NCBI GenBank assembly: GCA_964466035.1 | Contig: CAYXLR010000005.1 | Span: 1 to 64,000 of the forward strand | Source: JANQEA01 sp964466035 | GTDB lineage: Bacteria; Bipolaricaulota; Bipolaricaulia; UBA7950; UBA9294 | Direction: 5' to 3' | DNA length: 64,000 bases | Shown here: one piece after another, positions 1 to 8,494 of the stretch | Layout: every line of letters begins with the position of its first letter | Position numbering within the stretch: position 1 is the first letter of the stretch | Program-made: the position numbers and the translations under genes | The notes under the pieces: generated by a model | What the model was told of the DNA's origin: nothing | Database searches by the model: none | Seen by the model: only the letters and a program-made list of their open reading frames with translations

Positions 1-303
1 GACCGCGAATGTTATGAAGATTACATTCGCCTCCATCGGGACTTCCACCTGCTGCTTGCCCAGGCGACGGACAACGCGATCGTCGAGGGGACGGAGCGGA
101 GCTTCCTCGAGTACATGGATCACGAAGGCTGGCAGGACATGGAGCGACAGTTCTACCTCCCGAATCGAGCCGAGATCCTGAGCGAGTCGGTGGACCTGCA
201 TCGGGGGATCGTCGATGCTTTGGCATCCGGGGACGGAGCCCTCGCATCGCAACGGGTCCACGACCATTTCCTGAGATACGAGGAGGGCGGGAATGGGAGT
301 TGA
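1..303 (+). CDS. GntR/FadR-family regulator, C-terminal FCD domain (partial)
   Basis: The reading frame enters from the left edge and gives 100 residues before TGA at 301-303. The helical pattern matches the effector-binding FCD domain of FadR-subfamily GntR repressors: an RLHRDFHLLLAQAT segment, then HRGIVDAL followed by GDGALASQRVHDHF, where the conserved Asp and His residues usually coordinate a metal and bind the ligand. The DNA-binding wHTH lies outside the window. The stop overlaps the start of the next gene (ATG at 293), so it is probably co-transcribed with the molybdenum hydroxylase genes and may regulate them. The family call is good; the ligand is unknown. Confidence 0.8.
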   Translation, partial: DRECYEDYIRLHRDFHLLLAQATDNAIVEGTERSFLEYMDHEGWQDMERQFYLPNRAEILSESVDLHRGIVDALASGDGALASQRVHDHFLRYEEGGNGS

Positions 304-2644
304 TCGGTCATTCGACCTCGTCGGAAAGAGCTTCCCGCGCTCGGACGGTATCGCTCGCGTCACAGGACGAGAGCAGTACACTGTGGATGTCTCTCTCCCC
401 CGGATGCTGCACGGGCGGATCCTGTCGAGCCCGTACGCCCACGCGAGGATCGTCTCGATCGACACGTCCGAGGCGGAGGCACTGGGTGTAACGTGCATCA
501 CATTCGATGACGTTCCCAAGGTCCGCTACAACGAACGGATCATCACGATCCCGCCGGTGCTGCACAAGGACCACACCGTCCTCGCCGACAAGGTCCGGCG
601 GATGGGCGAGGCGGTCGCCGCCGTCGCGGCAGACAGCGAAGAGCTCGCGGAGCGGGCGGTCCGCGCCATACGAGTCGAGTACGACGTCCTGCCTGCCGTG
701 ACCGACGCGCACGAGGCGATGAAGCGCGGTGCACCGAGGATCTACGACACGGTCCTGTGGGGCGAGGACGAGATCGCGATCGAGAACAACGTCGCCTGCG
801 AGCGCGAGGTGAACGAAGGCAACGTCGATGCCGCCTTCGACGAAGCCGACGTGTTCGTCGAAGGGACGTTCACGCTCCCGAAGGTGTACCACGCCCAGCT
901 GGAAACGAAGTCGTGCGTCTGCCGTCCGGAGCCGGACAGCGGGCTGACGGTCTGGCCGACGACGCAGTCGATCCACAACGTCCGGATCCTCCTCGGCGAG
1001 ATCTTCGACATCCCGCTCTCCAAGATCGATGTCCGCCGCGTGCCGATCGGCGGGACGTTCGGCTCGAGCATCCAGATGAACCCGCCGATTCCGATCTGCG
1101 CCGCGCTGGCGATGAAGGCCGGCCGCCCGGTGAAGCTGACGCTGACGCGCGAGGAGGACGCCCACGACCACACCCGCTACGGCTGCACGATCGACCTGAA
1201 GCTGGCGGCGAAGCGCGACGGGACGCTCCTCGGCGCCGACATGGAACTCGTCGCCGACATCGGCGCGCACAACATCCAGGCGTACTCGTATCTCGGCGTC
1301 TCGGTCGGCTGGCTCGTCTCGCTGTACAAGCTGCCGAACGTCCGCTACCGCGGCACGGCGGTCTACACGAACAAGGCGCCGTCGTGCGCGATGCAGGGGT
1401 TCGGCAACCCGCAGGTCACGTTCGCCGTCGAGCAGCTGATCGACGAGCTGGCCGAGAAGCTCGACGTCGACCCGATCGAGCTTCGGCTGAAGAACTACGT
1501 CGGCCTCGGCGACACGTTCTGGGGCCAGGGCCCGATGGTGAAGTCGATCGTGCACTCGGATGGGGTGCCCGAACTACTGGAGCGTGGGGCCGAGTTGAGT
1601 GGCTGGACAAAGCGAAAGCGACCCGAAGAGAAGGACGGTCGCTTCCGCCGGGGAATTGGAGTGGCCCGAGGTTTTCACACCTCGAGCGCCGGGGCGCCGC
1701 AGCCTGGGGACGTGATCGACTTCTCCGGCGCGATGGTCAAGGTGAACCTCGACGGCTCGATCGACGTCGTCACCGCGCTGATGGACCACGGCGGCGGCAC
1801 GCACGAGGCGATCGCGAAGCTTGTCGGCGAGGCGTTGTGCGTTCCGTTCGGCAAGGTGAACGTCGTGCCGGTCGGGACGCAGACCACGGTCTACGACTGC
1901 GTCACCCACGCGACGCGCGGCGTCTACGCCGGCGGCGGGGCGGCGGTCAAGGCCGCGGAATCGCTGGCCGGAGAGATCCTCGAGACGGCCGCACACTACC
2001 TGAACGTCTACCCCGACTCGCTCGACCTTCGGCTGGATGCCGAACGGGGCCAGTGCGTGATTCACGTCCCGGAGATTCCCGAGAAAACGATGACGCTCGA
2101 GGAGCTGGCGAAGCGCTGCTGGATGGAGAGCTGGAAGACGCTCGCCGCGGTCGAGTCGTATCGCCCGACGAGCTGCCCGCCGGCGTACGTCGCCATCTTC
2201 CTCGAAGTCGAGGTCGACACCTGGACCGGCCAAGTGAGGACCGTGAACGCGGTGATGGGCTCGGACTGCGGAACGGTCGTCAACCCGGCGATGGCCGTCG
2301 GCCAGCTCGAAGGAGGGCTGTCGAAGGGCGCCGGCTACGCGCTGGTCGAGGGCTGCGACTGGGACGAGGACGGACAGCTCGCGTCGCGCGGCTACTGGCT
2401 CGACGCGAAGATCGCCGCGTTCGGCGAGTCCCCACCCATCGAGAACCTGACGACGTTCTTCGCCGACACGTACGAGCCGACCGGCCCGTTCGGCGCCAAG
2501 GGGATCGGTGAGGCGGCGATGAATCCGGTCGCCGCCGCGTACGCCAACGCGATCGCCAATGCACTCGGCATCCGGTTCTACGAGCTGCCCATAACGCCGG
2601 AGGCGGTTCTCGCCAAGCTCGCAAAGGGCGCAGGGGAAAACTAG
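293..2644 (+). CDS. Xanthine dehydrogenase family protein, molybdopterin-binding (large) subunit
   Basis: 783 residues, the usual length for the catalytic subunit of molybdenum hydroxylases that oxidise purines, aldehydes or N-heterocycles with water as oxygen donor. Visible motifs are the molybdopterin loop GGTFGSS near residue 253, AMQGFGNPQ near 367 and the C-terminal GPFGAKGIGE near 731-740, whose Glu is the catalytic base of the family. The CoxL active-site loop AYxCSFR of true CO dehydrogenase is absent. The ATG at 293 follows a GAGGAGGG ribosome site and overlaps the upstream regulator stop. An electron-transfer partner follows at 3039. The substrate cannot be read from the sequence. 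Confidence 0.9.
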   Translation: MGVDRSFDLVGKSFPRSDGIARVTGREQYTVDVSLPRMLHGRILSSPYAHARIVSIDTSEAEALGVTCITFDDVPKVRYNERIITIPPVLHKDHTVLADKVRRMGEAVAAVAADSEELAERAVRAIRVEYDVLPAVTDAHEAMKRGAPRIYDTVLWGEDEIAIENNVACEREVNEGNVDAAFDEADVFVEGTFTLPKVYHAQLETKSCVCRPEPDSGLTVWPTTQSIHNVRILLGEIFDIPLSKIDVRRVPIGGTFGSSIQMNPPIPICAALAMKAGRPVKLTLTREEDAHDHTRYGCTIDLKLAAKRDGTLLGADMELVADIGAHNIQAYSYLGVSVGWLVSLYKLPNVRYRGTAVYTNKAPSCAMQGFGNPQVTFAVEQLIDELAEKLDVDPIELRLKNYVGLGDTFWGQGPMVKSIVHSDGVPELLERGAELSGWTKRKRPEEKDGRFRRGIGVARGFHTSSAGAPQPGDVIDFSGAMVKVNLDGSIDVVTALMDHGGGTHEAIAKLVGEALCVPFGKVNVVPVGTQTTVYDCVTHATRGVYAGGGAAVKAAESLAGEILETAAHYLNVYPDSLDLRLDAERGQCVIHVPEIPEKTMTLEELAKRCWMESWKTLAAVESYRPTSCPPAYVAIFLEVEVDTWTGQVRTVNAVMGSDCGTVVNPAMAVGQLEGGLSKGAGYALVEGCDWDEDGQLASRGYWLDAKIAAFGESPPIENLTTFFADTYEPTGPFGAKGIGEAAMNPVAAAYANAIANALGIRFYELPITPEAVLAKLAKGAGEN

Positions 2645-3038
2645 AACCATGAAGGGCATGAAGATCATGAAGGGAACAGCCGAACCCACGACTCGCGCAG
2701 AGGCGCAGGGCACGCAAAGGGGAACGGCAGACAAGTACCAACGGGTATGGAAGACGGGAAGCCGACGGTTGCGATCGATCGTCTCCTCCCCCTTGATGAG
2801 GGGGGAGGNNNNNNNNNNNNNNNNNNNNNNNNNNNNNNNNNNNNNNNNNNNNNNNNNNNNNNNNNNNNNNNNNNNNNNNNNNNNNNNNNNNNNNNNNNNN
2901 NNNNNNNNGAGGGAGAAGAAAGGCCTGAACCGCAGAGAGACGCAGAGGGGAAGCTTGAACCACGAAGAACATGAAGGGAATAGGGGACGATTGAATCGTA
3001 GAGAGCGCCAGGAAGGCATGAGCCAGGAGAAGCACGGG
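2645..3038. repeat. Intergenic low-complexity repeat tract (CGCAGAG / CACGAAGAACATGAAG type) with scaffold gap
   Basis: This spacer holds no credible gene. It carries short phrases of a familiar intergenic repeat family: ACCATGAAGGGCATGAAG, GCGCAGAGGCGCAGGGCACG, the self-complementary CTCCCCCTTGATGAGGGGGGAG beside the gap, and after the gap GAACCGCAGAGAGACGCAGAG and ACCACGAAGAACATGAAGG. When translated such tracts give misleading NHEEHEG- or LCVSASLR-type peptides, which I recall being annotated as hypothetical proteins in many genomes. A second copy lies at 8495-8728. The assembler broke inside this tract, as expected for a multicopy repeat. Confidence 0.75.
2809..2908. other. Scaffold gap (100 N)
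   Basis: Exactly 100 N, a placeholder of unknown true length. It sits inside the CGCAGAG-type intergenic repeat. Confidence 0.99.
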
Positions 3039-4472
3039 ATGACCAACAGTCATCTTCTGGTCCACCGGTTCGGCTACGTCCGGCCGACCTCTCTCCGAGA
3101 GGTCACCGCGGCGCTTCGCGAGCGCCCCGACGCCGCGATCCTCGCCGGCGGGACGAACCTCCTCGTCGATCTCAAACTCGAACGGGCCCAGCCAGCGAAT
3201 GTAATCGATATCACATTCGCCCCCGAGCTCCACGGCGTCGAGGAGCGCTCCGACGGCCTGTGGATCGGCGCGCTGACCTCGATCTACGCGCTCGCGACGT
3301 CGGAACTCCTCTGGAAGGAGTACACCGCGCTCGCCGAGGCGGCGGCCACGTTCGGCTCGACGCAGATCATGATGCGCGGGACGCTCGGCGGGAACGTCTG
3401 CAACGGATCGCCGGCCTCCGACACGGTGCCGGCGCTCGTCGCGTTCGGCGCCGACGCGTACCTCGTCGGGCCCGACAGCGAGCGGATGGTCCCCGTCGGC
3501 GACCTCCTCGAAGGTCCGGGCAAGGTCCGGCTGCGAAAGGGCGAGATCCTCGCCGCGATCCGGCTTCCGCGCGCCACCGGGCAAACCGGTTCCGCGTTCC
3601 TGAAGATCTCGCGCGTGCGGGCCGACCTGGCGAAGGTGAGCGTCGCGGTCCGCCTTTCCCGAGGGGAGGACGGGCGGTGCACCTCGGCGCGGATCGAGTT
3701 CGGGTCGGTCGGTCCGACGGTGATCCGCGCGCGAGAGGCCGAGAAACTCCTCATTGGTCGAACGCCGACCGAAGACGTGGCGTTCGACGTCGGATGCGCA
3801 GCATCCGCGGAAATCCAGCCGATCGACGACGTGCGGAGCTCTGCCGAGTATCGGCGGCGCGCTGCAATTGCGCTCACGCACGATTGCACACTTAAAGCAT
3901 GGGAACGATGTGCCACAGGCGTGGCACATGTTCCACGGGGAAACGGCGATCTGCGGTCCGTTTCCCCGGTGGGCGAGCCATTGCAGTTGGGGCCGGATGA
4001 GACGACGCGGATCGTGCTGACGGTGAACGGGACGCGGCACGAGCTCGACGTGCGGCCGAACGAACTGCTCCTGAACGTCCTCCGTGAGCGGCTCGAACTG
4101 ACCGGGACGAAGTACGGCTGCGGGATCGGCGAGTGCGGCGCGTGCACGATCTGGCTGAACGGCGTGCCGGTCCTCGGATGCCTCGTCCTCGCGGTCTCCG
4201 CCGACGGCGCGGTGGTCCGGACGATCGAGGGACTCGCCGCGCCGGACGGAACGCTCGATCCGCTGCAGGAGGCGTTCATCGAGGAGAACGCGTTCCAATG
4301 CGGCTACTGCACCCCCGGGATGCTGATGATGACGAAGAAGCTCCTCGAGGAGATCCCCGAGCCGACCGAGGACGAGATCCGCGACTACTTGAAGGGGAAC
4401 CACTGCAGATGTACGGGATATGCTGCAATCGTTCGTGCAGTCAGCTCTGCTGCTAAAAGGGCGGCGTCATGA
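3039..4472 (+). CDS. Fused FAD-binding plus 2Fe-2S subunit of a xanthine dehydrogenase family enzyme
   Basis: 477 residues. Residues 1-286 are a CoxM/XdhB-type flavoprotein with the FAD loops AGGTNLLVDLK near 36 and GTLGGNVCNGSPASDT near 113. Residues 325-477 are a CoxS/XdhC-type ferredoxin: plant-type 2Fe-2S cysteines in YGCGIGECGACT near 357, then the second cluster in CGYCTPGM near 420 and CRCTGY near 455. The two parts are normally separate genes; FAD-then-FeS is the reverse of the order in fused eukaryotic-type XdhA. The linker is encoded by two strong inverted repeats (3902-3968). ATG 3039 is preferred because AGGAGA lies 8 nt upstream; ATG 3018 is an alternative. It passes electrons from the MoCo subunit to an unknown acceptor. 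Confidence 0.88.
   Translation: MTNSHLLVHRFGYVRPTSLREVTAALRERPDAAILAGGTNLLVDLKLERAQPANVIDITFAPELHGVEERSDGLWIGALTSIYALATSELLWKEYTALAEAAATFGSTQIMMRGTLGGNVCNGSPASDTVPALVAFGADAYLVGPDSERMVPVGDLLEGPGKVRLRKGEILAAIRLPRATGQTGSAFLKISRVRADLAKVSVAVRLSRGEDGRCTSARIEFGSVGPTVIRAREAEKLLIGRTPTEDVAFDVGCAASAEIQPIDDVRSSAEYRRRAAIALTHDCTLKAWERCATGVAHVPRGNGDLRSVSPVGEPLQLGPDETTRIVLTVNGTRHELDVRPNELLLNVLRERLELTGTKYGCGIGECGACTIWLNGVPVLGCLVLAVSADGAVVRTIEGLAAPDGTLDPLQEAFIEENAFQCGYCTPGMLMMTKKLLEEIPEPTEDEIRDYLKGNHCRCTGYAAIVRAVSSAAKRAAS
3902..3968. repeat. Two adjacent inverted repeats inside the FAD/2Fe-2S fusion linker
   Basis: The first hairpin pairs ATGTGCCAC (3908-3916) with GTGGCACAT (3921-3929) around a 4-nt loop and extends to GGAAC/GTTCC with one bulged base. 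The second pairs CGGGGAAACGG (3936-3946) perfectly with CCGTTTCCCCG (3958-3968) around an 11-nt loop. Both are translated in frame as linker residues with no family conservation. Confidence 0.9.
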
Positions 4473-5350
4473 CGTTGCCTGCGTTCGATCTGCTGCAGCC
4501 GGAGACCCTCGACGAAGCGCTGAAACTCCTCGGCGAGACGCCCGAGGCGGTGCCGATCGCCGGAGGGACCTGCCTGCTCGTCGACCTCCGAGAGCGGAAG
4601 ACCTCGGCGGGCGTGCTGCTCGACCTGTCGCGGATCGAGGCGCTTCGCCGCGTCGAGATCGTCGGCGACGAGCTGATCATCGGCGCAACGGCGACGATCG
4701 CCGAGATCCTCGACGATCCGTCCGTCGCGGCACACGCCGGCGTCCTCCACGAGGCATGCAAGACGTTCGCCGCCCCGTTGATCCGCAATCGCGCGACGAT
4801 CGGCGGGAACTTGGCGCACGCGTCGCCGGCGGCGGACACCGCCCCGCCGCTCCTGCTGCTCGACGCGACGATCGAGATCCAAGCGGACGGCCGGAATCGC
4901 GTGACGCCGCTTCACCGGTTCTTCGCCGGCCCGTGCGAGACGACGCTCAAGCCGGCGCACCTCCTGACCGCGGTGCGGATCCCGATTTCCGAAGGTACGC
5001 CGCGGTGGACGTACGAGAAGATCCGGCTTCGCAAGGCCGACGCGATCAGCGTCGTCAGCGCCGCCGCCTTGGCCGCCCCGAGCAAGGACGGCTCCCCGGA
5101 GGTCCGGATCGCCCTCGGCGCCGTTGCTCCGACACCGGTTCGCGCGTGGGACGCGGAAGAGACGCTCAAGGGCAGAAAGCTCACCCCCGAAACGATCGCG
5201 GCGGCGGCGAAGGTCGCCGCGGAGGAGGCGCGCCCGATCGACGACCTCCGCGGCTCGGCCGAGTACCGCCGGCGGGAGGTCGAGGTTCTGGTCCACCGCT
5301 GCCTGTCGGGCCTGATGGGGCCGAGCGGAGGTGAGGCCGATGGAGCCTAG
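4469..5350 (+). CDS. FAD-binding (medium) subunit, xanthine dehydrogenase family
   Basis: 293 residues, normal length for CoxM/XdhB flavoproteins that carry electrons from the iron-sulfur subunit. The FAD-binding loops are AGGTCLLVDLRE near residue 31 and IRNRATIGGNLAHASP near 107; the C-terminal CODH-FAD domain ends with the conserved GSAEYRRREVEVLVHRCL. The start ATG overlaps the TGA of the fused gene upstream (ATGA), and its own stop overlaps the next gene, so translation is probably coupled. This is a second FAD subunit beside the fused one, so the locus encodes two complete enzymes or one enzyme with alternative electron-transfer arms. Confidence 0.9.
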   Translation: MTLPAFDLLQPETLDEALKLLGETPEAVPIAGGTCLLVDLRERKTSAGVLLDLSRIEALRRVEIVGDELIIGATATIAEILDDPSVAAHAGVLHEACKTFAAPLIRNRATIGGNLAHASPAADTAPPLLLLDATIEIQADGRNRVTPLHRFFAGPCETTLKPAHLLTAVRIPISEGTPRWTYEKIRLRKADAISVVSAAALAAPSKDGSPEVRIALGAVAPTPVRAWDAEETLKGRKLTPETIAAAAKVAAEEARPIDDLRGSAEYRRREVEVLVHRCLSGLMGPSGGEADGA

Positions 5351-5933
5351 GGCGATCACGTTTCGCGTCAACGGCCGGACGCACGACGTGGCGCTCGCAC
5401 CGAACGCGACGCTTCTCGAAGCGCTGCGCGATCTCGGGTACACCGACGTCAAAAGCGGATGCGAGAAGGGCGACTGCGGCGCCTGCGCCGTCCTCCTGGA
5501 CGGGGTCGCGGTCAACAGCTGCCTCGTCCTCGCATGGCAGGCGGAGGGCGCCGAGATCGTGACCAACAGCGGCCTCGGCACGATCGAGCGTCCGCACCCG
5601 ATCCAGGAGGCGTTCGCCGACACCGGCGCCGTCCAGTGCGGCTTCTGCACCTCGGGCATGATCGTCGCGACGAAGGCGCTGCTCGATCGGAACCCCGATC
5701 CGACGGAGGACGAAATCCGGGAAGCGCTGTCGGGCAACCTGTGTCGGTGCACCGGGTACGGTCAGATCGTCGAAGCAGTTCACGTCGCAGCGGAACTGCT
5801 TCGACGATCTTCCTCGTCCCCTGCGTCTTCACTTGCAGAGGCGACTTCGGCAAGTGAAGCCGGGCGAGAACACGATCACGAAGATCGTGTTCTCGGGTCT
5901 GGCGACGGGACGGAAGCGGGTGATGACACGTGA
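5340..5933 (+). CDS. 2Fe-2S (small) subunit, xanthine dehydrogenase family, with extended C-terminal tail
   Basis: 197 residues; family members usually end near 155-165. The eight cluster ligands are visible in SGCEKGDCGACAVLLDG, the following NSC, QCGFCTSGM and NLCRCTGYG. ATG 5340 is chosen because GGAGGTG ends 6 nt upstream; GTG 5331 would sit inside that site. The conserved domain ends at GQIVEAVH. The last roughly 40 residues (SSSSPASSLAEAT onwards) are encoded entirely by consecutive perfect inverted repeats and look like an acquired tail. It should pass electrons from the molybdenum centre of the subunit at 6216 to the flavoprotein at 4469. Confidence 0.9.
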   Translation: MEPRAITFRVNGRTHDVALAPNATLLEALRDLGYTDVKSGCEKGDCGACAVLLDGVAVNSCLVLAWQAEGAEIVTNSGLGTIERPHPIQEAFADTGAVQCGFCTSGMIVATKALLDRNPDPTEDEIREALSGNLCRCTGYGQIVEAVHVAAELLRRSSSSPASSLAEATSASEAGREHDHEDRVLGSGDGTEAGDDT

Positions 5934-6182
5934 ACCACGTGGGACCGAAACCTGCGTCTCGGCTGCGCCGAGCCGGACGGGAAGACGATCCTCCGAATCG
6001 TCTTCCCGTGGACGATGACGTAAAGAAGGGGAGTGATACATAGTGGAGAACATCACTCCCAAGCCACTCCCTGACGTGAAGCTTCCTTCGTTGAAGCAAG
6101 TAGGCAAGCCCCTGCGCCGCGTCGACGGCGCCTCGCTGCGCGAGGCGGGGCGAGAATCCACTCCAGAGTCGCGGATTCTCGC
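5764..6182. repeat. Dense array of perfect inverted repeats
   Basis: At least seven hairpins follow each other: 5764-5781/5793-5810 (18 bp perfect, loop 11), 5827-5836/5850-5859 (10 bp), 5865-5877/5883-5895 (13 bp, loop 5), 5958-5963/5967-5972 (6 bp), 5977-5989/5997-6009 (13 bp, loop 7), 6029-6037/6052-6060 (9 bp, enclosing the GTG at 6043), 6129-6136/6140-6147 (8 bp) and 6150-6159/6173-6182 (10 bp). Arm sequences differ between hairpins. The first arm at 5764 is conserved coding sequence of the 2Fe-2S subunit and the second is its inverted copy. None has the T-run expected of a terminator. Confidence 0.93.
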
Positions 6183-6216
6183 GTCTTGCGAGCCATTGGG
6201 GGGAGGTGAGCAGTAG
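6043..6216 (+). pseudogene. Truncated duplicate of the MoCo-subunit N-terminus
   Basis: A 57-codon frame opens with GTG 6043 after GGGGAG and stops at TAG 6214-6216, overlapping the GTG start of the full-length MoCo subunit. Its first 29 residues align without gaps to the first 29 of that subunit; I count 20 identities, including QVGKPLRRVD. After that it diverges into hairpin-encoded sequence. It looks like a duplicated gene start interrupted by inverted repeats, with translation re-initiating at 6216. A functional leader peptide is possible but less likely. Confidence 0.6.
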
Positions 6217-8492
6217 TGAACAACGTGCAACCGAAGCCTCTCCCTTCACATGAACTCCCGGAGCTCCGCCAAGTTGGTAAGCCCTTGAGGAGGGTCGACG
6301 CACTTGGAAAGGCGGTCGGGGCGACGGTGTACGCGGCCGATTTCACGATGCCGAACATGCTCCACGTCAAGGTGTTTCGGAGCAGCCGGCCGCACGCGCG
6401 GATCGTCCGACTCGACGTCTCGGAGGCACGGGCGCTGCCCGGCGTCGCGTGCGTGCTCACCGGCGAGGACGTCGAAGGCGCGAAGCTGAACACCGACCTG
6501 CCCGGCCAGACCGGCCGCGCAATGCGCGCCGGCTCGGACGCGCCGGTCCTGGCGCTCGAGGCGGTCCGCTACATCGGCGAGCCGATCGCGCTCGTCGCCG
6601 CGGAGACGGTCGCCCTCGCCGAGGAGGCGCTCGGCCGGATCGAGATCGAGTACGAGGACCTGCCCGCGGTCTTCGATCCGGAAGAGGCGATGGCGCCCGG
6701 GGCGCCGATCCTGTTCGAGCCGGACAACGTCGTCAGCCGGTACACGATCCGCAAGGGCGACCTCGAGGCCGGCATGGCCGAAGCCGACCTGGTCGTCGAG
6801 AACACGTTCCGGATGCCGTTCGTCGAGCACGCCTACCTCGAGCCGGACGCCGGCGTCGCGTGGGTCGACGAACAGGGCGTGATCAACATCCGCGTCGCCA
6901 CGCAGGTGGTCGAGCACTTCCGCTCGGTCGCCCGCGCCCTCGGCGTACCGCAGAACAAGGTGCGCGTCCGCGGGACGATGGTCGGCGGCGCGTTCGGGAG
7001 CAAGGAGGACGTCACCGTCGAGATCTTCCTCGCGTTCCTCGCGCGGGAGACCGGCCGCCCGGTGAAGCTCGTCTACACGCGGGAGGAGGCGTTCCTCGCG
7101 ACCTCGAAGCGGCACCCGTTCACGATCACCCACCGGACCGGCGTCAAGCGCGACGGCCGGATCACCGCGTCGCAGATCAAGATGGTCGCCGACTCCGGCG
7201 CCTACCCGTACCTGACGCCGTACGTCCTCCTCTACGCGACCGGGATGGCGACCGGCCCGTACCGGATCGACAACGTCCACGTCGACTCCGTCGCTGCGGC
7301 GACGAATCAGACGTTCACGAGTGCGTTCCGCGGCTTCGGCGGCCCGCAGGCGGCGCTCGGCTACGAGCAGCAGATGGACGAGATCGCGAAGGCGCTGGAC
7401 ATGGATCCGCTCGAGCTCCGCCGCGTCAACTACATGAAAACCGGCGACGCGACGTGCACCGGGCAGGCGGTGACGTCGGCCGTCTGGTCCGAGGAGTGCG
7501 CCACCCGCGCGCTGCACGCGCTCGGCGAGCGGATGCCCTCGACTGGGACGAAACGGATCGGTCGCGGGCTGGCGAACACGTTCCAGAGCTACGGGCGGAT
7601 CACCTGGTTCCACGACACGTCGCGGGCGTGGGTCGGCGTCGAGCAGGACGGGACGGCCGTCATCCGGTGCGGCGTCCCCGACATCGGCGCCGGGCAGTCG
7701 AACTCCCTCTGTCAGATCGCCGCCGAGATCCTCGGCGTGCCGCTCGACCGGGTGACGATCTACGCGACCGACTCGGCGGTCACGCCGCTCGCCGGGACGT
7801 CGACGGCGACGCGGCAGCTGTACATGTCGGGGAACGCTGTGTGTTTGGCNNNNNNNNNNNNNNNNNNNNNNNNNNNNNNNNNNNNNNNNNNNNNNNNNNN
7901 NNNNNNNNNNNNNNNNNNNNNNNNNNNNNNNNNNNNNNNNNNNNNNNNNATCGAGCTGTCGGAGTTGGCACAGTTCAACGCGCCGTTCACCGAGGGCCTC
8001 GACCCGGAGACCGGGCAAGGCGACATCTGGCCGGACTTCACCTTCGGCACCGTCGCCGTGGAGGTCGCCGTGGACACGGAGACCGGTCAGATCGAGCTGC
8101 TGAAGTGCGCCGCCTGCCACGACGTCGGACGGGCGATCAACCCGGCCGCCGTCGAAGGGCAGATCGCCGGCGGGACGGTTCAGGGGCTCGGGTACGCGCT
8201 GATGGAGGAGTTCGCCCTCGAGAACGGGCAGGTCAAGACGCCGTCGTTCGCCGAGTACCTGATCCCGACGTCGGCCGACTACCCCGCGACCGACGTGATC
8301 GTCCTCGAGTCGGGAACCGGCGTCGGCCCGTTCGGCGCGAAGGGGATCGGCGAGCCGGCGCTGACGCCCGCGGCACCGGCGGTGGCGAACGCCGTCGCCG
8401 ACGCACTCGGCGTGCGGATCCACGAGCTTCCGTTCACCCCCGAACGGGTACTGAAGGCAATCGCTGCGGCAAGAGAAGGGCAAGAAGCATGA
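6216..8492 (+). CDS. Xanthine dehydrogenase family protein, molybdopterin-binding subunit (interrupted by gap)
   Basis: A second molybdenum-cofactor catalytic subunit, 758 residues including the N run. Motifs: QVGKPLRRVDALGKAVG at the N-terminus, VGGAFGSKED near 256 (molybdopterin), SAFRGFGGPQ near 369 and GPFGAKGIGE near 704-713 with the catalytic Glu. GTG 6216 overlaps the stop of the truncated duplicate upstream, behind GGGAGGTGAG. The gap replaces a segment that in relatives seems considerably longer than 33 residues, so the true protein is probably longer. Partner subunits are directly upstream (4469, 5340). The AYxCSFR loop of CO dehydrogenase is absent, so this is a purine, aldehyde or heterocycle hydroxylase. 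Confidence 0.9.
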   Translation: MNNVQPKPLPSHELPELRQVGKPLRRVDALGKAVGATVYAADFTMPNMLHVKVFRSSRPHARIVRLDVSEARALPGVACVLTGEDVEGAKLNTDLPGQTGRAMRAGSDAPVLALEAVRYIGEPIALVAAETVALAEEALGRIEIEYEDLPAVFDPEEAMAPGAPILFEPDNVVSRYTIRKGDLEAGMAEADLVVENTFRMPFVEHAYLEPDAGVAWVDEQGVINIRVATQVVEHFRSVARALGVPQNKVRVRGTMVGGAFGSKEDVTVEIFLAFLARETGRPVKLVYTREEAFLATSKRHPFTITHRTGVKRDGRITASQIKMVADSGAYPYLTPYVLLYATGMATGPYRIDNVHVDSVAAATNQTFTSAFRGFGGPQAALGYEQQMDEIAKALDMDPLELRRVNYMKTGDATCTGQAVTSAVWSEECATRALHALGERMPSTGTKRIGRGLANTFQSYGRITWFHDTSRAWVGVEQDGTAVIRCGVPDIGAGQSNSLCQIAAEILGVPLDRVTIYATDSAVTPLAGTSTATRQLYMSGNAVCLXXXXXXXXXXXXXXXXXXXXXXXXXXXXXXXXXXIELSELAQFNAPFTEGLDPETGQGDIWPDFTFGTVAVEVAVDTETGQIELLKCAACHDVGRAINPAAVEGQIAGGTVQGLGYALMEEFALENGQVKTPSFAEYLIPTSADYPATDVIVLESGTGVGPFGAKGIGEPALTPAAPAVANAVADALGVRIHELPFTPERVLKAIAAAREGQEA
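7850..7949. other. Scaffold gap (100 N) inside the MoCo subunit gene
   Basis: Exactly 100 N, placeholder length. Reading frame before and after belongs to the same protein family member. Confidence 0.99.
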
Positions 8493-8494
8493 AC

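Noticed and set aside
308..1555. Long open frame on the minus strand opposite the first MoCo subunit
   Set aside because: It is an Arg- and Val-rich codon shadow of a clearly conserved plus-strand gene, common in GC-rich DNA, with no domain of its own.
5764..6182. Rho-independent terminator cluster after the 2Fe-2S gene
   Set aside because: The stems lack following T-runs, several lie inside reading frames, and the genes on both sides need to be expressed together.
293..8492. Annotation of the hydroxylase genes as aerobic CO dehydrogenase (coxLSM)
   Set aside because: Neither large subunit carries the AYxCSFR active-site loop of CoxL; the AMQGFG and SAFRGFG loops are those of other xanthine-dehydrogenase-family enzymes.
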